Below are positions 10,502 through 19,691 of a stretch of DNA of 64,000 nucleotides, piece after piece. Source of the DNA: Microbacterium resistens NBRC 103078 (lineage in GTDB: Bacteria; Actinomycetota; Actinomycetes; Actinomycetales; Microbacteriaceae); NCBI RefSeq assembly GCF_001552355.1, contig NZ_BCRA01000008.1, positions 1 to 64,000 on the forward strand, in the 5' to 3' direction. The position numbers and the translations under genes are program-made. Each line of letters starts with the position of its first letter. Position 1 is the first letter of the stretch. Below the pieces are notes generated by a model. It was not told the DNA's origin, did not search any database, and saw nothing but the letters and a program-made list of their open reading frames with translations.

Positions 10502-11923
10502 GTGCACTACATCTCCACCCGCGGCGGCGGGGAGCCGAGGACGTACGTCGAGACGCTGCTGGAGGGTCTGGCCTCGGACGGCGGGCTGTCGGTGCCCGCT
10601 TCGCTGCCGACGGTGTCCGCCGAGGAGCTCGAGTCCTGGCGCGGGCTGGACTACGCCGAGCTGGCGACCGAGGTCCTGGGCCGCTTCGCGACGGACATCC
10701 CCCGCGAGGACCTGGCGGCGCTGTGCCGCGCCGCATATGCGCCCGAGGTGTTCCCGACCCCCGTGCCGCTGCGGGCGATCGACGGCGGGATCACGCTGGT
10801 CGGCCTCTCCGAGGGCCCGACCCTGGCGTTCAAGGACATGGCGATGCAGTTCCTCGGACACGCGCTGGAGTACGCGCTGGAGCGCACCGACGGCGTGCTG
10901 AACATCCTCGGCGCGACGTCGGGCGACACGGGCTCCGCCGCCGAGCACGCGCTGCGCGGCAAGGACAGGATCGGCGTCTTCATGCTCTCCCCGCAGGGCC
11001 GGATGAGTCCGTTCCAGCGCGCCCAGATGTACTCGCTCCAGGACGACAACGTCCACAACATCGCGGTCGAGGGGGTCTTCGACGACTGCCAGGACCTCGT
11101 CAAGCGCCTCTCCGGCGATCTGGCGTTCAAGCAGGCGCAGCATCTGGGCGCGGTGAACTCGATCAATCTGGCGCGCATCACGGCGCAGGTGGTCTATTAC
11201 TTCTGGGCCTGGCTGCGTGCCACCGACGCCGTGCCCGCGCCGCACCGTGCCGACAGCGCGGTCTCCGTCACGGTTCCCTCCGGCAACTTCGGCAACATCC
11301 TCTCCGGGTACTACGCGAAGGGGATGGGCGTGCCGATCCGGCGGCTCGTCCTCGCGGCGAACGAGAACAACGTCCTGGACGAGTTCTTCCGCACCGGTGT
11401 GTATCGTCCGCGGTCGGCCGCAGAGACCCTCGCGACGTCCAGCCCGTCGATGGACATCTCCAAGGCCTCCAACTTCGAGCGCTTCGTCTACGACCTGTTG
11501 GACCGCGACCCCTCCCGGGTGCGCGCCGCGTGGGCCGAGCTCGCCGAGACCGGTGCGATCGACCTCTCCGCAGAGCTGTCGCGCCTCGACGGCGAGTTCG
11601 GCTTCGCCAGCGGGACGAGCACGCACGAGGACCGTGTCGCCACCATCCGAGCGGTCCACGCCGCCTCGGGCGAGGTCATCGACCCGCACACCGCCGACGG
11701 GGTGGCCGTCGCACGCCGCTTCGTCGAGGACGGGGTGCCGATGCTGGTGCTGGAGACGGCGAAGCCGGAGAAGTTCGCCGACACGATCCACGAGGCCCTG
11801 GGGATCGACCTGGACTACTCCCCCGAGCTGCGCGCCATGCTCGACGCCCCGCAGCGGGTGACCGAGATGCCGAACGACGAGCAGGCGCTGCGGACGTACA
11901 TCGCCGAGCACGCCCGGCACTGA
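10502..11923 (+). CDS. thrC: threonine synthase
   Basis: PLP enzyme that converts O-phosphohomoserine to threonine. The 473-residue protein matches the longer fold type used by E. coli and yeast and not the shorter plant-like form: N-terminal YISTRGGGEPRTYVETLLEG, the PLP lysine Lys111 in GPTLAFKDMAMQFLG, the phosphate-binding GATSGDTGSAAEHAL (about residue 140), and VPSGNFGNILSGYYAK (about 258). The start is a GTG at 10502 preceded by GAGGAG at a spacing of five bases. It stands alone and is divergent from leuA, not in an operon with hom or thrB. Confidence 0.95.
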   Translation: MHYISTRGGGEPRTYVETLLEGLASDGGLSVPASLPTVSAEELESWRGLDYAELATEVLGRFATDIPREDLAALCRAAYAPEVFPTPVPLRAIDGGITLVGLSEGPTLAFKDMAMQFLGHALEYALERTDGVLNILGATSGDTGSAAEHALRGKDRIGVFMLSPQGRMSPFQRAQMYSLQDDNVHNIAVEGVFDDCQDLVKRLSGDLAFKQAQHLGAVNSINLARITAQVVYYFWAWLRATDAVPAPHRADSAVSVTVPSGNFGNILSGYYAKGMGVPIRRLVLAANENNVLDEFFRTGVYRPRSAAETLATSSPSMDISKASNFERFVYDLLDRDPSRVRAAWAELAETGAIDLSAELSRLDGEFGFASGTSTHEDRVATIRAVHAASGEVIDPHTADGVAVARRFVEDGVPMLVLETAKPEKFADTIHEALGIDLDYSPELRAMLDAPQRVTEMPNDEQALRTYIAEHARH

Positions 11924-11960
11924 CCCGGACGCGCCGCCCGACCGGGTTAGCCTGGCCGAC

Positions 11961-13739
11961 ATGGCGAAACGACTCCGAACCATCGTCCTGGCCGTCGCCG
12001 CCCTGGTGCTCGCCGCGGTCGCGGTCGCCGTGCCGTCGGCGGCGACGGCGGATGTGAACGACTTCCGCTATTCGTCGTGGGACGCGCGCTACGAGCTCGG
12101 CATCGACGACGCGGGTCGCGCCTCGCTGCGGGTGACGGAGACGGTGGTCGCCGAGTTCCCCGAAACCGACCAGAACCGCGGCATCGTCCGGGGCCTGCCG
12201 GAGAAGTACCGCGGCGTGCCGATCTTCCCCACCGTCGTCTCCGTGCGGGACGCCGACGGCGCGTCGGTGCCGTATGAGACCGACTCGGAGGACGACGTCC
12301 TCTTCATCGCGATCGGGGACGACTCCTTCCAGCACGGCTCGACGACGTACGTCATCGAGTACACGATGCGCGATGTGGTGCACCGGCCGGACGACGCGGA
12401 CGTCGACGAGTTCTACTGGGATCTGCTCCCGCTCGACAGCACGCAGCCGGTCGACGCGTTCCAGGCCACGATCCAGTTCTCGGACGCGCTGGCGGGCCGC
12501 CTGACCGGCGATCGTTCGTGCTATCGGGGCGGCTACGGCTCGCGGGACACTTGCGAGATCGCCCCGGACGGAGCGGGCGGCTTCCGCGTCGGTGCCCGGG
12601 ATCTGCCCGCGGGTGCCGGGATCACGGTCGCGTTCGCGATGGAGCCCGGGACGGTGGAGCCGTCGCCGGCGAGCAGGCCGGACGCGGTGACCGACGTCGT
12701 GCCGTACGCGGTCGCCGGCGGTGGAGCGCTCCTGGTTCCGGTCCTGGGGGCCGTCGCGCGCGGCGCGGTCCGCCGTCGCCACCGCGCGCAGGGACGCGGT
12801 GTCGTCGTCGCGCAGTACGAGGTGCCGGCGGCCCTTCCGCCGCTGCTGGCCGGCGAGCTCCTCGGTGCCGCCTCGCGGGCGACCGCCGCCGAGATCGTGC
12901 ATCTCGGCGTGCACGGCGCCCTCCGGATCGAAGAGGGCGGGAAGAAGCCGACGCTCACGCTCCAGGATCCCGCGCGCATCCCTGACCCGCTGGACGGTGC
13001 GGCCCTCGCCGCGCTGTTCCCCGCTCGCGTCGCCGGGACGCGCCTCGACCTCGCCGAGCCCGACAACGCCGTGGCCGGACGCCTCTCCCGGCTGCCGAAG
13101 GCGGGCCGCGACGCCGCCGAGCGACGCGGCCTGATCCGTCGGGCGCGCTCGCGCACGGCCGTCGTCATCGGCATCGCGGGCGTCCTCGCCGGGCTGGTAG
13201 CGATCGGGCTGAGCGTCCCGGGCCTCGTCGTCCAGCGCGACGCCGCCATCGCCGCCTTCGTGATCTCGATCCTTCTCACGGCGGTGCTGATCGTCATGGC
13301 CGTGGTGATGTCGCAGCGCATGAGCCTGCTGACCCCGGCGGGAGCGGAGGCCTGGGAGCACCTCCAGGGCGCACGCGAGTACATCCGCCTCGCCGAGGCG
13401 GATCGGATCCGGATGCTCCAGTCCTACACGGGTGCCGAGCGGCGCCGGGACGGCCAGGCGGACGTGATCGTGCTGTACGAGCGCCTGCTCCCGTACGCCA
13501 TGCTCTTCGGGATGGAGAAGGAGTGGGGCCGCGTGCTGGCCGTGCACTACGAGAGCGAGGACGCCGCCCCGTCCTGGTACACGGGGTACGCCATCGGGTC
13601 GCTGGGGTCCTCGCTGTCGCGCATGGGATCCTCGCTCCACGCCACGCCGGTCGCGTCCTCCTCGTCCTCCTCCAGCGGATCGTTCGGCGGAGGCTTCTCC
13701 GGCGGCGGAGGAGGCGGCGGCTTCTCCGGCGGACGCTGA
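11961..13739 (+). CDS. DUF2207 membrane protein with glycine-rich tail
   Basis: Envelope protein of unknown function. The 592-residue chain starts with a signal peptide (about residues 1-30), an extracellular DUF2207 beta domain (RVTETVVAEFPETDQNRGIVRGLP at about residues 55-80), a membrane segment at about 250-272, a cytoplasmic region, two more membrane helices at about 395-455, and a low-complexity serine stretch and glycine-rich tail at the C-terminus. Such GGGGG-FSGG tails are usual in this family. The ATG lies 7 bases after TAGCCT, so the mRNA may be leaderless. The gene follows thrC by 37 bases but has its own promoter-like element. Confidence 0.85.
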   Translation: MAKRLRTIVLAVAALVLAAVAVAVPSAATADVNDFRYSSWDARYELGIDDAGRASLRVTETVVAEFPETDQNRGIVRGLPEKYRGVPIFPTVVSVRDADGASVPYETDSEDDVLFIAIGDDSFQHGSTTYVIEYTMRDVVHRPDDADVDEFYWDLLPLDSTQPVDAFQATIQFSDALAGRLTGDRSCYRGGYGSRDTCEIAPDGAGGFRVGARDLPAGAGITVAFAMEPGTVEPSPASRPDAVTDVVPYAVAGGGALLVPVLGAVARGAVRRRHRAQGRGVVVAQYEVPAALPPLLAGELLGAASRATAAEIVHLGVHGALRIEEGGKKPTLTLQDPARIPDPLDGAALAALFPARVAGTRLDLAEPDNAVAGRLSRLPKAGRDAAERRGLIRRARSRTAVVIGIAGVLAGLVAIGLSVPGLVVQRDAAIAAFVISILLTAVLIVMAVVMSQRMSLLTPAGAEAWEHLQGAREYIRLAEADRIRMLQSYTGAERRRDGQADVIVLYERLLPYAMLFGMEKEWGRVLAVHYESEDAAPSWYTGYAIGSLGSSLSRMGSSLHATPVASSSSSSSGSFGGGFSGGGGGGGFSGGR

Positions 13740-13755
13740 CCGCCCGAGGGCGGAG

Positions 13756-14736
13756 CTAGGGGGTCAGGGCGAAGGCACCGCCCGGGTGCCCCTGGGCGAG
13801 CAGGCGCAGCGCCGCCGGCGCCTCGGCCAGGGGGAAGGTGCGCGACACCGGCACCTCCAGCTCGCCGCGTTCGGCGAGCTCCACGAGGCGCCCCCGCGCG
13901 TCGTCGCGGAACCGGGCGCTGTCCGGCCGGGATCCGGCGATCCACCGGAACCCCTCCGCCGACGCGCGATCCGCGGCGGCGATGGTGACGATCCGCGCCC
14001 GATCCTGCACGAGCGCGAGCGACGCCTCCACGGCCTCGTCCGTGCCGACGGCATCCCACGCGGCGGACAGGGGGCGTCCGATCTCGGCGGCGATCGTCCG
14101 CACCCGGTCGATCAGGCCCGGCCCGTAGACGACGGGATGCCCGCCGAACCGGCGCACCCGGTCCGCTCCCGCAGCGCTCGAGGTCCCGATGACGACGGCG
14201 CCGATCCGCCGGGCCTGCTGCAGCGCGCTCATCCCGACCGAGCCGGACGCGCCGTGCAGGAGCACGAGGTCGCCGGCCGAGACCTCCGTCACCGCCAGCA
14301 TCTCGGCCGCCGTCGTCCCCGCCAGCAGCAGGTTCGCCGCCGCGGGATGGTCCATCCCCGCCGGCTTCCGGAAGGCCTTCTCGGCCGGGATCGTGAGCGC
14401 CGAGGCGTAGCCGCCCCGGACCCGGAAGGCGATGACCTCGTCCCCCTGCGCCGCCGGGCCGGAGCCGATCCGGGTGACGGGCTCTCCGGCCGTCCCCGGA
14501 CCGAGGGCGACGATCTCTCCCGAGACCTCGTAGCCGATCGGCACCGGCCACTCGACAGCGGGACCGGTGGAGCGCGGTGCCGCGACGTGCTTCGCGTCCG
14601 CGGGGTTGACCCCCGCGGCGCGGACCCGGATGGTCACCTCGCCGGGTCCGGGGTCGCGCACCGGGGTCTCGATGAATCGCCAGGTCTCCGGAGCTCCCCA
14701 GGACGGGGCGACCCACTGTCGCGCCGTGCCCGCCAT
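13756..14736 (-). CDS. zinc-independent quinone oxidoreductase / medium-chain dehydrogenase
   Basis: NADP-dependent medium-chain reductase of the quinone oxidoreductase branch. The 326-residue protein has the N-terminal GroES-like fold (PGPGEVTIRVRAAGVNPADAKH), lacks the structural-zinc cysteines, and has the nucleotide-binding motif LVLLHGASGSVGMSALQQARRIG (about residues 150-172). The substrate is not known; quinones or enals are typical. The ATG at 14736 follows the era stop by a single base, so it is probably cotranscribed at the end of the hrcA-era block, though functionally unrelated to it. Confidence 0.88.
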   Translation of the reverse strand: MAGTARQWVAPSWGAPETWRFIETPVRDPGPGEVTIRVRAAGVNPADAKHVAAPRSTGPAVEWPVPIGYEVSGEIVALGPGTAGEPVTRIGSGPAAQGDEVIAFRVRGGYASALTIPAEKAFRKPAGMDHPAAANLLLAGTTAAEMLAVTEVSAGDLVLLHGASGSVGMSALQQARRIGAVVIGTSSAAGADRVRRFGGHPVVYGPGLIDRVRTIAAEIGRPLSAAWDAVGTDEAVEASLALVQDRARIVTIAAADRASAEGFRWIAGSRPDSARFRDDARGRLVELAERGELEVPVSRTFPLAEAPAALRLLAQGHPGGAFALTP

Positions 14737-14737
14737 G

Positions 14738-15703
14738 TCAGAACCCGAGCCGGCCGAGCTGCTTCGGATCGCGCTGCCACTCCTTGGCCACACGCACGTG
14801 CAGCCCCAGGAACACCCGCGTCCCGAGCATCTCCTCGATCCCGACCCGCGCGCGCGAGCCGACGTCCCGCAGACGCGCGCCCTTGTGCCCGATGATGATC
14901 CCCTTCTGGCTGTCCCGTTCCACGACGATGCTGGCGTGCACGTCGAGGATGTCCGAGTCCTCGCGCGGGGCGACGTCGTCGATCGTGACGGCGATCGAGT
15001 GCGGCAGCTCATCCCGCACGCCCTCCAGGGCCGCCTCCCGGATGATCTCGGCCATGCGGTCCTCGTCGGACTCGTCGGTCACCGTGTCCTCCGCGTACAG
15101 CGCGGGCCCCTCCGGCATGAGGGCGAGAAGCTCGTCGGCCAGCACGTCCAGCTGCAGACGGGTGAGCGCGGAGAGCGGGATCACCGCCGCCCAGTCCTCG
15201 CGGAGGGAATCGACCTCCATGAGCCGCTCGGTGATCTCGTCCCTCGCGGCGGCATCCGCCTTGGTGACGATCGCGACCTTCTTCGCGCGCGGGTAGCCGT
15301 CGAGCGATGCCGCGATGCGGCGGTCCCCGGGCCCGACCTTCTGGTCCGCGGGCACACAGAAGCCGATGACGTCCACGTCTCCCAGGACCTGCTCGACGAG
15401 ATCGTTCAGCCGCTCCCCGAGCAGGGTGCGCGGGCGATGGATCCCCGGGGTGTCCACGATGACGAGCTGGCCGTCCGGGCGCGTCACGACCCCTCGGATC
15501 GCACGGCGCGTGGTCTGCGGCTTCTCGCTGGTGATCGCGATCTTCTCGCCCACCAAGGCGTTGGTGAGCGTGGACTTGCCGACGTTGGGCCTGCCGACGA
15601 ACGTGACGAACCCGCTGCGGTGCGGCGATTCCAGGCCGGCTCCCTCCGGGCGGGCCTGCTCGAGACCGGCCGGCTCAGCCCCCGCGTCGTGCTCAATGTC
15701 CAT
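14738..15703 (-). CDS. era: GTPase Era
   Basis: Ribosome-associated GTPase for 16S rRNA maturation and 30S assembly. The 321-residue protein has a short acidic N-terminal extension before GFVTFVGRPNVGKSTLTNALVG (P-loop, about residues 32-52), switch regions TTRRAIRG and VDTPGIHRP, the base-recognition motif in the form TKAD, where the canonical form is NKxD, and a C-terminal KH domain with GIIIGHKGARLRDVGSRAR (about residue 270). The ATG at 15703 overlaps the end of the CorC-like gene by 11 bases. It is last of the conserved block phoH-ybeY-CorC-era. Confidence 0.96.
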   Translation of the reverse strand: MDIEHDAGAEPAGLEQARPEGAGLESPHRSGFVTFVGRPNVGKSTLTNALVGEKIAITSEKPQTTRRAIRGVVTRPDGQLVIVDTPGIHRPRTLLGERLNDLVEQVLGDVDVIGFCVPADQKVGPGDRRIAASLDGYPRAKKVAIVTKADAAARDEITERLMEVDSLREDWAAVIPLSALTRLQLDVLADELLALMPEGPALYAEDTVTDESDEDRMAEIIREAALEGVRDELPHSIAVTIDDVAPREDSDILDVHASIVVERDSQKGIIIGHKGARLRDVGSRARVGIEEMLGTRVFLGLHVRVAKEWQRDPKQLGRLGF

Positions 15704-17000
15704 GCTGGTCCTCCTCCTGCTGCTGCGCCTCTTCGCCCGGGGGCTCCTCCGCGCGCTCGACGAACACCGTCGCGAGCCCGCGGCCCCGTCCTCGGGACGT
15801 CCCCCCGGTGAGGACCAGCCCCCGAACGTTCGCGGTCGAGCCGGGTTGCGGGATCCGGCCCAGCTCCTTGGCGAGGAGACCCGCGATGGAATCGACGTCG
15901 TCGTCCTCGAGCTCCACGCCGAACAGGTCGCCCACATCCTCCAGGCTCGTGCGCGCGCTCACCCGGTATCGTCCGGGCGCGACGGCCACGACCTCCGCGA
16001 TCGGCTGGTCGTACTCGTCGGCGATCTCCCCGACGAGCTCCTCGATGAGATCCTCCAGCGTGATGAGCCCGGAGATGCCGCCGTGCTCGTCGACCACCAG
16101 GCACACGTGCACGGCATCCCGCTTCATCTGCTGCAGCAGCGTCTCCGCGCGCATGGACTCCGGCACGAAGGCCGGCGGGCGGGCGATCTCGCGCATCGTG
16201 GCGTTGCGCCACCCGGTCTCGTCGCGGAAGGCGAACTGGACGAGATCCTTCAGGTACAGCACGCCGACGACGTCGTCGGCATCATCGTCGACGACCGGCA
16301 CCCGGGAGACGCCGCGGTCCAGGAACAGCGACATCGCCTCCGTCGGCGTGGCATCCGCATCCACGGTGACCATGTCGGTGCGCGGCACCATCACCGCCCG
16401 CACGAACTGATCGGTGAAGTCGAACACGGAGTGGATGAGCGCGCGGTCGTCGGCCTCGATGAGGTCATGGGACGCGGCCTCGTCGACCATGCTCAGCAGC
16501 TGCTCCTCGGAGGCGAAGCTCGTCCGCCCTCCGCCGGGGGTCACGCGCGCACCGAGCACGGCCAGCCCCTGCGCGAGCGGCCCCATGATGATCCGCAGGC
16601 CGCGGATCACCGGCGCGCACCCGCGCAGCATGGTGTCGGCGTGCCGCCGCCCGAAGGAGCGCGGGCTGGCGCCCACGAGCACGAAGGTGATGCCGGTCAT
16701 CAGCACCGCGGCTGCCAGCATGGCCCACCAGATCTCGTCCAGCAGCAGCACGAACGCGACGGTCACGAGGACCGCGGCGGTGGTCTCGGACAGCACGCGG
16801 ATGAAGGCGACGGCGTTCGCGTGCGGATCCGGATCCTGCGCGATGCGCTGGAGGGCCACGGCGTTTCGCCCTTCGCCGCTCATCTCGACCAGGTCCGAGC
16901 GAGAGGTCACGGAGAACGCGGCGTCGATGGCCGCCATCAGCCCGCCGAAGCCCACGAGCAGCACGGCGCCGGCGAGGAGGAGGAGCGCGGTGACGGTCAT
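15693..17000 (-). CDS. CNNM/CorC-type membrane protein (hemolysin family, DUF21-CBS)
   Basis: Membrane protein of the CNNM/CorC family, thought to export Mg2+ or to regulate its flux. The 435-residue chain has an N-terminal DUF21 transmembrane domain (about residues 1-130, with helices near 5-25, 65-85 and 92-112), a linker, a CBS pair (MVPRTDMVTVDADATPTEAM at about 207 and the second near 270-325, with VVDEHGGISGLITLEDLIEE), and the C-terminal CorC/HlyC domain. The name 'hemolysin' is historical. The ATG at 17000 overlaps the ybeY stop (ATGA). Confidence 0.92.
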   Translation of the reverse strand: MTVTALLLLAGAVLLVGFGGLMAAIDAAFSVTSRSDLVEMSGEGRNAVALQRIAQDPDPHANAVAFIRVLSETTAAVLVTVAFVLLLDEIWWAMLAAAVLMTGITFVLVGASPRSFGRRHADTMLRGCAPVIRGLRIIMGPLAQGLAVLGARVTPGGGRTSFASEEQLLSMVDEAASHDLIEADDRALIHSVFDFTDQFVRAVMVPRTDMVTVDADATPTEAMSLFLDRGVSRVPVVDDDADDVVGVLYLKDLVQFAFRDETGWRNATMREIARPPAFVPESMRAETLLQQMKRDAVHVCLVVDEHGGISGLITLEDLIEELVGEIADEYDQPIAEVVAVAPGRYRVSARTSLEDVGDLFGVELEDDDVDSIAGLLAKELGRIPQPGSTANVRGLVLTGGTSRGRGRGLATVFVERAEEPPGEEAQQQEEDQHGH

Positions 17001-17458
17001 CGGCGGCGACGTTCGGCGGCCGCGAAGCCGACGATCAGCTCCTTCTGGAGCCCGAACATCTCCCGCTCCTCATCCGGCTCGGCATGGTCGAAACCGAGAA
17101 GGTGCAGGAGACCGTGCGTGGTCAGCAGGATCAGCTCGTCCATGAGACTGTGGCCGGCGGTGACGGCCTGTCCCTCCGCGACCTGGGGACACAGCACGAT
17201 GTCGCCGAGCAGCCCCGGGGGCGTCGGGCGGTCCACGGTGCCCGGCCGCAGCTCGTCCATCGGGAAGCTCAGCACATCGGTGGGACCGGGCTCGTCCATC
17301 CACTGCACGTGGAGGGCCTCCATGGCGCCCTCGTCCACGAGCACGATCGCGACGTCGGCGTCCGGGCTCACGTTGAGCTGGGCGAGGTTGTGCTCCGTCA
17401 GCCGCAGCAGCACCGTCTCGTCGACGTCGATGGCGGACTCGTTGTTGATCTCGATCAT
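16997..17458 (-). CDS. ybeY: endoribonuclease YbeY (rRNA maturation)
   Basis: Zinc-dependent single-strand RNase involved in 16S rRNA 3'-end maturation and ribosome quality control. The 153-residue protein shows the family motifs PTDVLSFPMDELRPG (about residues 60-75), GDIVLCPQVAEGQA, and the zinc site HGLLHLLGFDH (about 115-125), with three histidines at the expected spacing. The ATG overlaps the phoH stop by four bases and the stop overlaps the next gene, in the conserved order phoH-ybeY-corC-era. Confidence 0.96.
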   Translation of the reverse strand: MIEINNESAIDVDETVLLRLTEHNLAQLNVSPDADVAIVLVDEGAMEALHVQWMDEPGPTDVLSFPMDELRPGTVDRPTPPGLLGDIVLCPQVAEGQAVTAGHSLMDELILLTTHGLLHLLGFDHAEPDEEREMFGLQKELIVGFAAAERRRR

Positions 17459-18558
17459 GAGCGTCCTCGTTTCGGCATGCGGTCCCGCGGCCCGCCCTGT
17501 GTCCCGTGCGCCCGCAGGGAGGATCGCCGCTCCGCGCGATTGGCGAACTCCGCGGCCTGCTCACGCTCGGTCCGCGCCGCCAGGCGCTGCTCGTCGTACT
17601 CGCTGTACGCGTCCACGATGCGGCCCACGAGCGTGTGCCGGACGACGTCGTCGCTGGTGAGCCGGGAGAAGTGGATGTCGTCGATGTCCTTGAGGACGCG
17701 CGTGACGAGCCGCAGACCGGAGGCGCCCTGCGGCAGGTCGACCTGCGTGATGTCGCCGGTGACCACCATCTTCGTGCCGAAGCCCAGCCGGGTCAGGAAC
17801 ATCTTCATCTGCTCCGGCGTGGTGTTCTGCGCCTCGTCGAGCACGACGAAGGAGTCGTTGAGCGTGCGGCCGCGCATGTACGCGAGCGGAGCCACCTCGA
17901 TCGTCCCCGTGGCCATCAGCCGCGGCACGATCTCGGGGTCCATCATCTCGTTGAGCGCGTCGTAGAGCGGGCGCAGGTACGGATCGATCTTGTCGGTGAG
18001 CGTACCCGGGAGGAACCCGAGCCGCTCCCCCGCCTCCACCGCGGGGCGCGTGAGGATGATCCGCTCGACCTCCTTGCGCTGCAGCGCCTGCACGGCCTTC
18101 GCCATCGCGAGGTAGGTCTTCCCCGTGCCGGCGGGTCCGATGCCGAAGACGATCGTGTTCTCCTCGATCGCGTCGACGTACTCCTTCTGTCCGAGCGTCT
18201 TCGGGCGGATCACGCGTCCTCGAGAGGACAGGATGGCCTCGCCGAGCACCTCGCTCGGGCGCGGACCGTCGCCGCGGCCCAGGATGCGGGCGGACTGCGT
18301 CACGTCGGCGGGACCGAGATCGTGCCCGGACCTCGTCATCGCGATCAGCTCCTCCACGAGGGCGCGGGCCGCTGCCACGGCCTCCGAAGCGCCGGTGAGC
18401 GTGATCTCGTTCCCGCGCACGAGCACCTCCACCTCCGGGTGCTCCTTCTCCAGCACGCGCAGGAGCCGGTCCTGGGGTCCGAGCAGCTGGACCATCGCGA
18501 TGCCGTCCGCCTCGATGCGCGCGGTGATGCGGCGCTCTGCCGATTCGTCAGAAGCCAA
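17455..18558 (-). CDS. phoH: PhoH family ATPase
   Basis: PhoH-like P-loop ATPase, linked to RNA metabolism with ybeY. The 367-residue protein has an N-terminal KH-like region (MVQLLGPQDRLLRVLEKEHPEVEV), Walker A FGIGPAGTGKTYLAMAKAV (about residue 140) and Walker B SFVVLDEAQNTTPEQMKMFL (about 230). The frame is open further upstream into the HIT gene; I choose the TTG at 18558 because a GAGGAG lies 10 bases before it and homology begins just after. That start overlaps the HIT stop by 11 bases, a coupling seen again in this operon. An upstream ATG at 18591 is the alternative. Confidence 0.92.
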   Translation of the reverse strand: MASDESAERRITARIEADGIAMVQLLGPQDRLLRVLEKEHPEVEVLVRGNEITLTGASEAVAAARALVEELIAMTRSGHDLGPADVTQSARILGRGDGPRPSEVLGEAILSSRGRVIRPKTLGQKEYVDAIEENTIVFGIGPAGTGKTYLAMAKAVQALQRKEVERIILTRPAVEAGERLGFLPGTLTDKIDPYLRPLYDALNEMMDPEIVPRLMATGTIEVAPLAYMRGRTLNDSFVVLDEAQNTTPEQMKMFLTRLGFGTKMVVTGDITQVDLPQGASGLRLVTRVLKDIDDIHFSRLTSDDVVRHTLVGRIVDAYSEYDEQRLAARTEREQAAEFANRAERRSSLRAHGTQGGPRDRMPKRGRS

Positions 18559-18895
18559 CGAGCTTGTTCTCCTCGATGTTGCCGAGCACATGGGCGTGCA
18601 CGTGGAAGACGGACTGGGCGGCGCTCGCGCCGTTGTTGAAGATCAGGCGGTACTCGCCGTTCGCGTGCTCATCGGCGATGCGCTTCGCGGCCGCGACGAG
18701 CTCGGCGAGCAGACCGGGGTCGCCCGCCGCCAGCTCCGTGACGTCGCGGTACTCCTCGGTCTTCGGGATGACGAGCGCGTGCAGCGGCGCCTGCGGGTTG
18801 ATGTCCCGGATCACGAACACGCGGCCGGTGTCGAGCAGGATCTCGCCGGGGATCTCGCCGTTCAGGATGCGTGTGAAGATCGAGGGCTCGGTCAT
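18548..18895 (-). CDS. HIT family nucleotide-binding protein (Hint-like)
   Basis: Histidine-triad nucleotide hydrolase of 115 residues, likely an AMP-amidate hydrolase like Hint. It begins SIFTRILNGEIPGEILLDTG, contains HALVIPKTEEY at about residue 40, and ends with the histidine triad in QSVFHVHAHVLG (about 95-106). The start is the ATG at 18895, which lies 7 bases after TAGACT and so may be leaderless or begin its own transcript for the phoH-ybeY-CorC-era genes; the frame remains open upstream but that part overlaps rsmE's 3' end and reads as non-protein. Confidence 0.93.
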   Translation of the reverse strand: MTEPSIFTRILNGEIPGEILLDTGRVFVIRDINPQAPLHALVIPKTEEYRDVTELAAGDPGLLAELVAAAKRIADEHANGEYRLIFNNGASAAQSVFHVHAHVLGNIEENKLVGF

Positions 18896-18950
18896 GCGTG
18901 CCAGTCTATCCGCGCCGGTGGGCCCGCGTCCGTCGTCGCGGCGCCTCTCC

Positions 18951-19679
18951 TCACCAGCGTCCGAGCGCGGACGAGAGCAGGGCGATCGCGGCCGGACCCG
19001 CCGTGGAGGTGCGCAGCACGGTGTCGCCGAGCCGGACGCGCTCGGCTCCCGCGTCGCTGAGCCGCTCGAGCTCCTCCGGTGCGATTCCGCCCTCCGGGCC
19101 GACGACGAGGACGAGGTCGCGGTCATCGACCTCGATGGCCGAGAGCCGTCCGGGCGCGGTGGGGTCGAGGAGCAGCACGCGCTGGGCGGCCGCCCGCGCG
19201 ACGAGGTCGGCGGTGCGCTCCGGGGCGGCGACGTCCGGGATCCAGGCGCGATGCGCCTGCTTCGCGGCCTCGCGCACGATGCTGCTCCAGCGCTCGCGCC
19301 CCTTGACCGCCTTGGCGCCCTCCCAGCGGGACACGCTGCGCGCGGCCTGCCACGGCACGATCTCGTCGGCCCCGAGCTCGCACGCGGCCTGCACGGCGAG
19401 CTCGTCCCTGTCCCCCTTCGCGAGCGCCTGCGCCAGCACGATCCGCGGAGCCGGACGGGGCACCTCCTGTCGCCCGGTGATGCGCACGTCGACCCGCCCG
19501 GGCTCGACGTGCTCGGCGCGGCCTTCGAGCCAGACGCCCTGCCCGTCGCCGAGGGTCACGACCTCGTCGGGACGCACGCGGCGGACCACCGCCGCGTGCT
19601 TGGCCTCCGCCCCGGTGAGCGAGACGACCGCGCCCGGTTCGGCGCCCGCGGCGTCGTCGGTGAGGAAGTGCAGCGCCAT
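18951..19679 (-). CDS. rsmE: 16S rRNA (uracil1498-N3)-methyltransferase
   Basis: SPOUT-class methyltransferase that modifies U1498 of 16S rRNA. The 242-residue protein has an N-terminal PUA-like domain (LTGAEAKHAAVVRRVRPDEVVTL), the RWEGAKAVKGRERWSSIVREAAKQ segment (about residue 120-140), and the knot motifs LVLVVGPEGGIAPEELE (about 193-208) and RLGDTVLRTSTAGPAA (about 217-232). The S in LRTSTA, where many homologues have E, is a small deviation. It starts 12 bases after the dnaJ stop, in the usual hrcA-dnaJ-rsmE order. Confidence 0.95.
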   Translation of the reverse strand: MALHFLTDDAAGAEPGAVVSLTGAEAKHAAVVRRVRPDEVVTLGDGQGVWLEGRAEHVEPGRVDVRITGRQEVPRPAPRIVLAQALAKGDRDELAVQAACELGADEIVPWQAARSVSRWEGAKAVKGRERWSSIVREAAKQAHRAWIPDVAAPERTADLVARAAAQRVLLLDPTAPGRLSAIEVDDRDLVLVVGPEGGIAPEELERLSDAGAERVRLGDTVLRTSTAGPAAIALLSSALGRW

Positions 19680-19691
19680 GGCCAGCCCCGA

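Noticed and set aside
15315-17660. A very long open plus-strand frame (about 780 codons) opposite era, the CorC-like gene and ybeY
   Set aside because: It is the mirror of well-supported minus-strand genes; the translation is rich in Arg/Ser/Pro/His with no domain, as expected for antisense frames of high-GC genes.
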